Below, one piece after another: positions 46,701-58,000 of a stretch of DNA of 64,000 nucleotides. The stretch's first letter is position 1. Every line of letters starts with the position of its first letter. The stretch covers positions 14,156,583 to 14,220,582 of the forward strand of contig CM012954.1 of NCBI GenBank assembly GCA_000181795.3, written 5' to 3'. The notes under the pieces are model-generated. The model saw only the letters and a list, made by a program, of their open reading frames with translations, was not told the DNA's origin and did not search any database. A program made the translations under genes and the position numbers. The stretch comes from Trichinella spiralis (Eukaryota; Nematoda; Enoplea; Trichinellida; Trichinellidae).

Positions 46701-49178
46701 TCAAATTCAGCAGTGCATTGATCGAAAATTGTTTTCGTTAGTGAATTAATAATATTTAAAATTATTTTTTGAAATAATTATTACTGTTTATAGATTGGCT
46801 TATTCGGTTGCTTGCCTTGGCGCGCATTCATCCGAATGGGAACATCTTGGCCTGTGCGCTTTGCAAAGTTTAGAGTACGATTTAGCTAAAAAAGCATTTC
46901 AACGAACGAAAAATTTCAAATATTTAAATCTTATTGATAGACTTCAAGTATGATAGTAAGAATCAACTGTCTGATTTGAATAAATTATTAATATATTGCA
47001 GAGAATTAGCGATGATGATGTTGCAATGGCAATGATGTTTGCATGTACTGGGAAAATTGAAGAAGCGGCAAATTTGTTCCAAAAGTGTGGATATACCCAG
47101 ATGGCGGTGGAAATGTATTTAGATTTGCACATGTTTGAAAAAACGAATGAACTTATTGGTGCCATCGGAGCTGAAGGGAAGCAAAATTTGATCAGCAAAC
47201 AAGCGCTGCTAGCTTATCATGCCAAGGATTTTGATAAGGCTTGTGAAATGTACTTGGCAGCTAATGATTTTGAAAAAGCGATCACTATTATGGATGAACA
47301 AAAATGGATCGAAAAGTAAATTTATTTTTCATTTCTATGCAAATTTTATAAAAATTTATAATTCGATTTTATAGATTAGCTGCACTTGGCAAGCAGTTGG
47401 ATGAAACGAACTATAATTTGTTGAACAAAATTGCGAAAGCGTTTGAAAAATACAAAGAATATACACTAGCCAGTGAAGTATATGGTAAAATACGTGATGT
47501 GGAAAGTTGGATACGTGTTAAAATTTTTGATAATCATTGGGAAGAAGTAAGTCATGTGTAATTGAAATTTCTCAACTTGGAAATAAATACACAAAGGATG
47601 TATTTAAATTTCAGGCTTTTCAAATAGTGAAACAGCACCCAGAATTTGAGCAAAATTTGTACGTAGAATATGCAAATTGGCTTATAAAAAATCAAAAATT
47701 TGAAGAAGCACAAATTGGTGAGTGATGAAATGTTAATTCGTGTAATAATGGCAGTAAAATTGTTTGCAGCTTATTGTCGGGCAGGTCTTCAAGAGCAAGC
47801 TCTTGATGTATTGGTGAACTTGGCTGACGTGGCAATTGATGAGAATCGTTTCAAAGATGCGTCTTATTTTTACTGGTTATTAAGCATGCAGTATCTTTCT
47901 TCAGTTAATGGTATTTTTTTTATAAAAATGAACCAGCACAAACATATCTATTTCACTTTAAAGTGAATCAAATGAACTTCAAATCAACTTTTTTAGCGAA
48001 TCAAACAAATGAAGATTTAACGTTAAAACAATTTTACAAATATCAACAATTTGCTGATTTATACTACATTTACGATTTTATTTACAAATATACAGTATGT
48101 TAAGGATTTTCAAGTAAATTTTTTTCTATTGTTTAAAAATTGATTTTAACAGGAAGAACCATTTACATTTTTGTCTGCTGATACTTTGTTCAACGTGGCT
48201 CGCTGTTTGTTGAATTCTCTTCAACTCTGTCATCCGAAGAAAATTTCCAAAATGTGAATTGAATAATTTTTATATTTTGAAATTTCCATAATTTTTCTTT
48301 TCCCTTTCACAGAAAAATACTTTACACTTTGGCCAAGCAAGCGAAACAGTTGGGCGCGTTCCGACTTGGTCGAATTGTCTGCGACCAGCTTGGGCATCTC
48401 AATCTGCCGCCGTCCATGCAAACCGAAGTGGACTTGTTGACGTTGTCGTTGAAAGCGAAACCGTTTCAAGATCCCGAAGATTTGCTGCCAGTTTGTTATG
48501 TCTGTTCAATGGGAAATCCAATTTTGAGTCGAGACGGTGGGAACAAGTGCGTGCATTGTGGTTTGAATTTCATTTACTCATTTTTGACGTTCGGTACGGA
48601 AATTTGTTTTTTTTTCTCGACTACTGTTTAAATTAAAAAATTCATTTTTTCAGAATCTCTCCCTTTGATAGAATTTGAAATTGAAGGTGGTATAACAAGA
48701 AAAGAATTCCAAAGTCTGTTGCAATGCAACGCATCGTCGCAAGAGGAAATTGCTCTACTACAATCCAAAGTATACAAGATTTGTTTGAATTGATTTAAAT
48801 TGTTCAAATAAATGATCATCTCTTTTAGAAAGTCAAAAATGGAAAGGTTGTTTATCGCCGAGCAGATATCAGCGCGTTGAAAAGCAACGAAGTGTTCATG
48901 TGTCGTCGAACTGACCCGTCGAAAGACATCTATTACAGAAATTTGATGCCCGAGATTGCCATCAGTCAGTGTCATTCTTGTAACAAGGTATTTTGAATGC
49001 ACTTATTGATTGAAAAAAAAAAATTTTTTTTGTAAAATATATATACACTTTTCTTGCATTGAAATATTTGTTTTTCCAGTTTTTTCACACAGATGATTGG
49101 GAATTTTTTATTTTACGCTACGGGCATTGCCCGTTTTGTCGAAAGAAGTTGAACTTGAATGACGATTGGGATGATTGA
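43737..49178 (+). CDS. IFT122 (DAF-10 homologue), intraflagellar transport complex A subunit
   Basis: Twenty-six exons keep phase throughout and give 1166 residues (human 1241): 43737-43801, 43864-43973, 44031-44151, 44200-44276, 44349-44482, 44552-44625, 44685-44714, 44776-44851, 44915-45106, 45164-45302, 45756-45814, 45879-46022, 46090-46392, 46444-46563, 46618-46736, 46794-46947, 47002-47315, 47375-47546, 47615-47717, 47770-47910, 47997-48094, 48153-48253, 48313-48593, 48654-48769, 48829-48987, 49080-49178. N-terminal WD repeats are clear ([63 protein letters not shown]). Helical TPR-like repeats follow ([34 protein letters not shown]). The end has two zinc-binding pairs (CYVCSMGNP...CVHCG and CHSCNK...CPFC). 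IFT-A drives retrograde transport and membrane-protein entry in cilia; in nematodes this means sensory neurons. Intron 10 is the only long one (453 bases). Confidence 0.95.
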
Positions 49179-49299
49179 TTGTGAATGATGTTCTGAAAAA
49201 TGCATCTTGAAAAGGAGGAGCTTTGAAAAAAAACACAAAAATTAAAACATGGATGGTAAATGTAAGGTAAAAAATGTCAAATTGAGCGAAAAAATCTGG

Positions 49300-51181
49300 T
49301 CAACAGAGAAAACAAGGAGATGCGACAATGGCGCATGCTGAACAGGTGGAATTGATCGATGGACTCATGTAGGATGGCGATAGGACGGCTGCGAACAGAC
49401 GATGGGGGGATCGGATCACTGGGCTCAAAGCCGACGGTGACAGAACGGCAGCCGTGAGCAGAGTTGGACTCAGGATGCTCGGATTGAACGCACCGGGCGA
49501 CAGAATGGACGGAATCAGTAGAACTGGTGAAAGGATCAACGGTGACAAGACGGCCGGTGACAAGATCAACGGATTCAACATGCCCGGAGAGAGGACGATC
49601 GGATTTACTGCCATGGGCGAAAGAATTATTGGACTGAGCACCAGTGGACTGAGTATCGAGCTGCTGACCATGTTCGGAGACAGAACAACCGGCGAGAAAA
49701 TTTTCGGATTCAAAATGACATGTCCGGCAACGAGTGGTTCATCTCCACGCGGACCCTGGACCATCGGATGCAGCACGTCGACTTCTTCGGTCTTGTTGGC
49801 GCTGCGTTGTCGCCGACGGTGCAGTTGTTTTTCTTCGGCAATTTTTCTCAACTCTTCCCTGAGCCAGCGTTCTTTGTCCATTTCGGTCATTTGCACGTAT
49901 TCGAACAATTTTTCCTCGGACAAACTTCCATTGTGCACCAGTCGCATCTGATCGCTGTTCAAAAATGCGTATCCGGTGCTGTTGATCGACTGACGTTGTT
50001 GTCTGGTCAACGATGCGTCGAGTAATTTGAATTTTTCCCCCAACTCCACCAACGCTTCCTCTTTTTCGAGTTTCACCATTCGACTGGATTGGGCTCTTTT
50101 CGCTTTGCGCTGTGACATGGTCAACCTTTTAATATCACGAACCAACTTTGGCACGTTGCCAAGTTCCAAAATCAAATTCAACAGCGCATCGCGTTCTCGA
50201 CGCGACAGCATCTGTTTCGACTGTTTGGTCGGAAATACATTCTTCGAACCGTCCTCGTACAAGCTCAGCAAATCCGGCGACAACAAGTCGATGGTTCGAT
50301 TGGCGTCCGGAGTCAATGCCAATATGCGAGGCGACAACACTCGCAGTGGCGGAATATCTTCGATCACTTTCATATCTTTGATCAACTCGAACACATCGTA
50401 CGCCAATTCACGGAACCAGCCGGGCAGCGGCATGTCGGGTAACAGTGATTCGAAATTGTTCTCGGCGATCGCCTTCTCCACGTTCGCCAGCAGTTCATTC
50501 GTGCCGAGGTGGATGTCGAAATCCACATCGTACTTTGTTGGCTCATCTTCCAGATCGTCTTCGTCCCCTGCCGAACCTTTCCACGAGCTTGTCGAAGAGG
50601 AATATTTTCTCATTTCGCGAAACAATTTTCTCAACCAATTGAACAATCGTTCCAAAGTTGAGGATTCTTTCGTCGTCGTCGTCGAACGTTTCACCCTTGG
50701 TGGAACGATCTGTTTGTCGATCCTGTCGATGCTCATTTGCAAATATGGAACGTGACAATTGGCGTGGTCGGCAATATTTTCAGCTTTGCTTGTACAATTG
50801 ATCAGACGTTCTGTTTCCGTTTTGTCATGATGGCGCAGTTCGTTCGTCACCAACGTGCTCATCAACAAATTTACAGTTCTCTGGTACATTATACCGTCGG
50901 TCAGGGTTTTACCGTCTTCGTTTACTGGTATTTTCAAAAAATCCGTTTTGCAAAAAATTACATTTCCTGAAAATCCCATACAAACAACTATATTTCATAG
51001 TAGGGTAAGAGAAATTTGGTAAGTATTTGGAATTTCATTGCGAAATGTGATATTGTTTATTATTTAGTTGAAATCTGATCTTACCGAATTGTTGTACGAT
51101 CAATATTAATAAAAGTATGGTCCAACGAAGGCGAAATGGAAAAATTGGCAAAATCGACCTGTTCGAATAGTAGCAGTGCAT
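49300..51181 (-). CDS. MLT-10-like secreted cuticle/moulting protein, copy 1
   Basis: Exon 51181-51085 encodes a signal peptide ending in TILLLILIVQQFG. Exon 50966-49300 encodes the rest; total 587 residues. The N-terminal part has conserved Cys pairs and a dibasic RVKRS site near residue 90. Helical regions follow, with LRVLSPRILALTPD and LLSPDLLSLYEDGS in the middle. The last 130 residues are tandem P-x2-L-S-P repeats (VVLSPNMV, LVLSPIILSP, LILSPAVLSP), closing with INSTCSACAIVASPCFLC. Tandem P-x2-L-(S/T)-P repeats plus a DUF644-type body define the nematode MLT-10 family, linked to cuticle renewal at the moult. It is tail-to-tail with IFT122 (121 bases apart). The ATG at 51181 is the one I chose; it gives a long n-region, and other starts cannot be excluded. 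Confidence 0.8.
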
Positions 51182-51519
51182 GGTGTTGTTGGATAGAGCG
51201 ACAATTTTTGTTCGATGTGAACAATTACGATGCGATAATTGAAATGAAAAGTGAATATCGTTCGAGAATTTCCACGTTGGCAAAATGTCCTAAATTTTCA
51301 ATCTCTGCAGCGATGAAAGATTTGCCTACTTTTGTATGGTAATTTTGGTTGGTTTTGTTCGTATGTTTGAAAATGTTAAATTTGCATGTTGTGTAAGATT
51401 AATTGTTAATGCCGTCGTCGATTGACGAGCCAGCAGCATACATACATCATGCATGCCTGACGGTGATGAGAATGATTTTGCAAAGTTGAATAATTTTGTT
51501 TGCAATTTATTCATCGAAT
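51182..51519. other. spacer between the two MLT-10-like genes
   Basis: About 340 bases separate the start of copy 1 from the stop of copy 2 (same strand). It should hold the copy 1 promoter. Open frames here have no recognisable content, and I see no TATA box. Confidence 0.4.
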
Positions 51520-53259
51520 TCAACACATGAAACACGGCGATGCGACTATTAAACAACCGTAACAAGTGGAATTGATCGTCGGTGAGCGAATTCCAGGAGA
51601 AAGAATTGTCGCCACCATGAATTGGTTGGACCGAATGGACGGACTGTCGGCGATCGGTGACAGCACGTTGAAACTGAGCATGGAGACCGTGTCGACCACT
51701 GGACTCGAGACCAGTGGGGTCAGAATCGAGGGGGCCAAGATCAGGGGGCTGAGAATGATCGGCGACGCGTAAATTGGACTCAGAACGAATGGGCTCAAAA
51801 TTTGAGGCGACAATACCAACGGTGAAGCGACGATCGGCGTCAGCACGAGGGCGGTGAAAAATGCCGGCGACAGTATGGTCGGCGACAGTGTTGTCGACGA
51901 CAGGACAATTTGGCTGAAAAATGCCGGCGACAAGACCACAGGCCCCAACACAGACGCCGAACCGACCGTCGGCGAGCCGATAAACGGCCACAGGACGATG
52001 GTCTCGCCGACCGTGATTTCTGAACGTTTGCATCTTCTTCTTCTTTTTTTTCTTGTCGATTTCGACAACTGCAACAATTGGTATTCCAACGCTTCATTTT
52101 TCTCGTCGACAGTCATCGTTCTGTACGTGTCGATGTCGACTGGCAATTTGCCATCGTCGTAAATTATGCGCAGTTGATGTTCGCTTAGAAAAGCATAGCC
52201 CCTAGTTTGAATTGATCTCGTCTGTTCTTCGGTGTAGGATTGTTCGAGTCTGGTGAAAGTGTCGATTAATTTGGTTACCGTTTTCTCTTGGGAACTTTTC
52301 AAATCACGCCACTGTTGTTGACGTTGATGATACTGATCGACGAGGCGGTCGACTTGTTCGACCAATCCCAACAATGCCAGTCGTTCTTTCAAATTCAGTC
52401 GATCGATCAATTTGCCAACTGATACTGATTGGTCGGTGTCGTTGTCGTAATTGTCCGACAAGCTGAACACATCCGGTGACAACAAGTTCACACTTTTCGA
52501 ACTTCTCTCTTCCCAGGGGAACAATCTCGGCGACAAAATTCTGTACTCGGGCCAAGCTTCTTGCTGCTGTTGCTTCATCTCTTTGATCAACTGGTGCACA
52601 TCTTTGGTCATCTCGCGCAGCCAGTCGGGAATTGGCCATTCGGGTAGCCAATCGTCGTCACTTGTTGTTGTTGTTGTTGTGATCTTGTACCAAAAATTCG
52701 ACCAATACCACTCGGACCACCGGGTCGACTGTTCTCTTCTCGACGATTTGCCAATTCCCATTGACTGGTCATTTCGACTAGTGGCAGACGATGCGAATTT
52801 TGAGAACAATACTGAATTCACCTTTTCCGCCAGCCAAGCCAGCCAGTTGAACGTGCTTTCGACCACTGACGTCCCCCTTTTCGAACGGATTCGTTTTTTC
52901 TCCACAAACGGAACCAAACATTCGGCATACTGGTGTACATCTTGGGCCTGGTGGACGCAGGCGCACAGGCGACTTTTGCGCTCTTGGTCGTCGCCCAGTT
53001 TGGCGCCAATTTTCGTCGCCACAGCACCAAGCAGAGCCGAAACGGCGTTGTCGTATTGGACTTTTTCCAATATCGACTTGGTCTGTTCGTTCAAAGGCAA
53101 CGTTTTGTATTTCTCTTTGGTCAAACTGACCACCCCGGCTGAAATGTGAAAAAAATGAAATGAAAAGAAACGAAAAAAGAAAAACAGAAATCACTGAACG
53201 GCTGGCTACTACTTCTACTCACTGAAAACGACAACCACGAGACAAACGGCGTTGACCAT
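51520..53259 (-). CDS. MLT-10-like secreted cuticle/moulting protein, copy 2
   Basis: Exon 53259-53223 encodes MVNAVCLVVVVFS, the core of a signal peptide. Exon 53138-51520 completes 551 residues. Architecture parallels copy 1: early Cys pair (CACVHQ...CLVPF), a basic RIRSKRGT site, tryptophan-rich PIPDWLREMTKDVHQLIKEM, EYRILSPRLFPWEE and VNLLSPDVFSLSDN, a helical block, then P-x2-L-S-P repeats (VVLSPAFF, LVLSPQILSPFVLSP, IILSPLILAPSILTP) and the end INSTCYGCLIVASPCFMC. The intron sits at the same place and phase as in copy 1, so the two arose by tandem duplication, but the proteins are now strongly diverged. It is probably secreted from hypodermis into the cuticle, by analogy with C. elegans MLT-10. 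Confidence 0.82.
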
Positions 53260-55001
53260 CGGGGTGGGGCGAATATTTTTTGGGGAGAAAAACCGTGTTG
53301 AAACAACACTTGAAAGAAAGTTTCACTTGTTCGCTTATTATTATTATTTTTATTCATTCGGTTCAAAGACTTCAAAAAGTCGATGATTTGACACAATACA
53401 GTTTTGATCATTGCAATTGATATTGTCACAAATGAAAACTGGGCCGTATTTAGAAGAAGAATAGAAAAACCAAATTAAATGAATGAAAGTCGAACTTATA
53501 CGAAACAATTCGATCAAATTCTCTGTATGGTATATTGGGCAAAGCTGTGCTTTTTTTTCTTTTCTTTTAATAATTGCAAATTTCACAATTTCTCTTGAAC
53601 AATTTTGACAAGTAAAAGAAAAGCAAAGAAAAAGTTCATTGCGACAAATTCAACTAACATGTACGTCATTTTTTGTTTTATTTTTGCTTTTTCACATTTT
53701 TTTTTGGTAAGCGTATTTTTTTTTCTTTATTTTTGATAAGAATTCCATACATATTTTTGCTTCTATTCAATCTATAACTGTTGTCCAATGTATATATATA
53801 TGTACAATGAAATTGATGCTGGACCGTCGATTTACTTTTTCTATGCATTACACTGCGTTGAAAATTTTGAAAACATTTTCTAATTTAACAATTTCACTTC
53901 AAACAGGGAACGGTATTTTGTAATGTGAAATTTTGAAAAAAACGCTTATTCGAACTTGCAATAATATAATTACTGTAATGATTGATGAGTGATGATATTT
54001 TTGAACGTTATTTTGAATTTCCATTTTTCTGTTCTTGTTTTGTTTATGAAAAAAATATTTATATTTTTCATGCAATTCAAAATTTTTCATTGATCCAATC
54101 ATCTTATTTACTTGCAAATTTGATTCACATTTTAAACAAGTGTTATTTCTATAACATTCTTTATTTTGGTTTTCTACCAAAATCAACCGTCATTTATTAT
54201 TGTGAATGAAAAATTTTTTATCATTTGAATTAGTACATGTGTGGTAAAAACTGCATTGAAAGATAGATGTTTCACCTTATACTTCTACTTGAATATTTTC
54301 AAATTTACAACTATCAGTACTTGATAGTAATATATTACTGTAGGTGACATGTTGTCTCCAATTTGGACGATCAGGAATTGGCAGTTGATAAATTGAATAA
54401 GACATCAGTAGTCTTTATTTTTAATTGTGATATATTTAACACTATAACTATCAGGTTTTAAAGAACGATAATTAGCGGTTGAAATAAAATGATGTTTAAT
54501 TTTCCATGTTTACTCATAACAATTTAAATATTGGAATAAATAGTACTGTAGTTGATATGTGCATGTCTGTGTGTATGATGTTAATTATTTAGTGCTTGTT
54601 TATCTTCTTTTGTAATAAAAGTAAAGTTTCAAGTGAACACCACAATTATTTTTCACTCATTGTCGGAATTAATTGTATATTAATTTCATTTTATTTCATT
54701 TATCTTGGCGTGCGTAGTTTGGCATCTTGGTGGTTGTAGTTATTTTCGAAAGGTAAAAATGATTTTAATTGTTGTCCTTTTTTTTGTTTTTCACAATCAA
54801 ACAATAGTATCATTTGACAATAGAACATAATTACAATGAGGATGAAGTTGGATGAAAAAAATTAGCATCGAACTAATGTTCAGTTGCTGAATTTCATATT
54901 AACAATATACATATGAACAGTATTTCGTGTTGTTATTGTTGATGTGTTTTGTTAATTTCAAATTTAATCTAAAATTCAAAGTTTATTTCTCAGACAGCCC
55001 T
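53260..55001. other. non-coding region between MLT-10-like copy 2 (-) and ATP13A1 (+)
   Basis: About 1.7 kb between divergently transcribed genes. It is AT-rich with T- and A-runs and several TACTGTA words (53961, 54336, 54543). I see no coding sequence, no TATA box of note and no repeat structure. Confidence 0.5.
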
Positions 55002-58000
55002 ATGATGATTGCCACCGACGAGTTGGTCGACCACGTCAGGTTGTACAATCCAAAACCGTTGTTATTGCACGGCTATATCGCACCATTTATTGTTGCTTAC
55101 GGCACGTCATTTTTCCTGTGGTCAGTCATTTACGGGTTTTTTGAATATTTTGAATTGTTTTGCATTGTATTTTCTGTGATTGGCTTTTTACAAATTATTG
55201 TCGTGTTGCTTTGCTTCTGGTCCATTTCTGCCCGATGCTTGCTGACCTGCAGTGAAGTGAGTCAGTTTTAAGTTAATTCAATTATTATTTTAATATTATA
55301 AACTTTTCTTCAATTCATTTTCTAATTTTAGACTAAGGATCCTTTTTCTGCCCAGTTAATTAAAGTACAACCTACTCCAAATAATGGTTGCGCAGAACTG
55401 ATACCACTTCACCATCACGTGGTAAGTTGTTCAATTTATTAAATTCATTTCTGATAGTAATTTTAATCGTTTGGAAAAATTTGATAAAGTTAATTGTGGT
55501 TAGATATTTTTTAAAATAATTTATTCGTTTATTTGAAAATGAAATTTGACATTTTTTTTGAAAATATTGATCGTTTCCTGTTCTAGTGTTGTTAATCGGT
55601 TTTGTTCATTTCGACCAGATACTGTAGTTTTAATTTAATACAAAATCTTTTTTAAATATTTAATTAAATGTTGTGTTATTTCATAATTTTTTGGTCGTAA
55701 AAAGTGAAAATGATTTTTTTAAATTATAGAACTAACTGTGTTGGATAAATTTTTTCAAATTATTATTCACTTTATGTAATTTTGTTTTGTTTTTGCTTTG
55801 CTTGAGGATTTAATTTAAAATGTAAATTATTATTCAATGTTTTCGTTTCGGATAGAACCCCTTATACTTTTGAATTGACTCAAATGAATCAAATATCGCA
55901 AGATGATTTTACAGTATGCAGTGGGTAATTTTTAAAGTGAAAACGACTACTGCTTTAAGGATCCGAACAATGCGTTTTATGTTTGGTTTGAATTTCAAAA
56001 AAGTAAGTACGTCTACGATGCGTTGGAGAAGAGACGGTTTGAGCCGGTCAAATTTCCGGAAAATATGCCGTTCCAATTTTACAAAGAATGGAAAGGCTAC
56101 GTAATCGAGGGTGAATTGAAGCTTGTAGCTTCACATCTCGGCACGAACACGTAAAATGACTGTTTCGTTACGCTTTGTTTGAAATATTTCCATTATTGTT
56201 TATTTTGTAAAGGATGGAAATGGTCATTTCGACGTTTGCTGAACTTTTCCAAGAACGAGCCACGGCACCGTTTTTTGTCTTTCAAGTAAGAAATGGAGAT
56301 TTTGATGGTTTGCTTAATTTCAAAGGAATGTTGACGAAATGCAGTTAATTTCAGGTATTCTGTGTCTGCTTGTGGTGTTTGGAAGAGTTTTGGTATTATG
56401 CTTTGTTTACGCTCTTTATGCTGGTCATGTTTGAAATTACCGTGGTCAAACAGCAATTGAACAGTATGCAAGAGATCAGAAGCATGGGAAATAAGCCGTA
56501 TTTAATTTACGTATGATGCTTAATTTTGTTTCACAAGCGGTCATTTGTGACGACATGTGTGTGTGCCGTACAATTTAGGCATACCGCAATACAAAATGGG
56601 CGAAAATTTCTACCGAAGAACTCGTTTCCGGTGATTTGGTTTCTATCGGTAGAGCAGTTATTTATTTATTTATTTGCTTTCTTTTCCCGTTTTAATTGAA
56701 AATGAACACAGGACGATCGTCCAATGAGAATACAGTTCCATGTGATATTCTTCTTTTACGAGGTTCATGCATAGTGGATGAATCACTTCTGACTGGCGAG
56801 TCTGTGCCGCAGATGAAAGTGAGAGAGCTTGTTTTTTTCTTATTTTTATTTTTTGAGCTTTTGACATCACTTATGTACTGTATTATTTCAGGAATCTATA
56901 GAAGATTGCGATTTGGATCATGTGCTGGATATCAACGCCGACGGTCGACTGCACGTACTGTTCGGTGGTACTCACGTTGTACAGCATGCGGGTCCTACGA
57001 AAACATCGTCTGGTTTGAAAGGTGAAACAATTGTGTGCTTTGTTGTGCAAATTATTTAGAAAAAGAAAAAAAACAACAACTTTTTCCACCTTAGCTCCAA
57101 ACAACGGCTGCATTGGTTACGTGCTGAGAACAGGCTTTAGCACTAGTCAGGGGAAATTGTTGCGGACAATTTTGTTTGGCGTGAAAAGATTGACAGCCAA
57201 CAATCGCGAAACATTATTTTTTATACTTTTTTTGTTGGTATTTGCACTGAATGCGGCCATATACGTTTGGGTGAAGGGTAAGGGCCTCCTCTTTGAATTT
57301 CTTTTCGCTTCAGCTTGGATTTTTCAATATCTTTTTTTCATCATCTGAATGTGAAATTTGTTCGATTTATTTCAAGGTGTGGAAGATCCGTCAAGAAATC
57401 GATACAAACTATTTTTGGAATGTATCTTGATTTTGACGTCTGTTATTCCACCCGAATTGCCCATCGAACTTTCGCTAGCCGTCAATCATTCGCTAATATC
57501 GTTACAAAAGCTAGGTAATGTTGAATTTTCTGAACTCATTGAATTTATATTGGTATTTTTTAAGGCATTTTTTGCATCGAACCATTCCGCATCCCACTTG
57601 CTGGAAAAATAGACGTTTGTTGTTTTGACAAAACCGGCACACTCACCACGGACAATCTGATAGTCAAGGGTTTGACAGGATTAAAGTAGTTTGTTTGTTT
57701 GTTTGTTATATTCATTTTATATTCTATTTATTCACTGATGCTTATTTTCAAGTGGTAGTAAAGCGTTAAATTCCATTCAAAATGCTCCACTGGAAAGCAT
57801 AAGAGTGTTGGTCAGTTGTCACAGTTTGATGCAGTTGGATGCAGAATTGATTGGCGATCCATTGGAAAAGGCATGTTTACATGCAGCTGGATGGACATTG
57901 ACCAAACGTGAGTGTAGAAATATGTTTAAAGTAGACATCAGACATTTTTTAAAAAAAACTAAATTACTTTAAATTGTGCGCACACATTCTTCTGCGATTA

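Noticed and set aside
49454-50755. Long plus-strand frames antisense to MLT-10-like copy 1
   Set aside because: They mirror the strongly biased minus-strand gene; the repeats on the minus strand create regular antisense patterns. The minus frame has a signal peptide and family motifs.
51566-53149. Plus-strand frames antisense to MLT-10-like copy 2
   Set aside because: Same reason: shadows of the minus-strand gene with no domain of their own.
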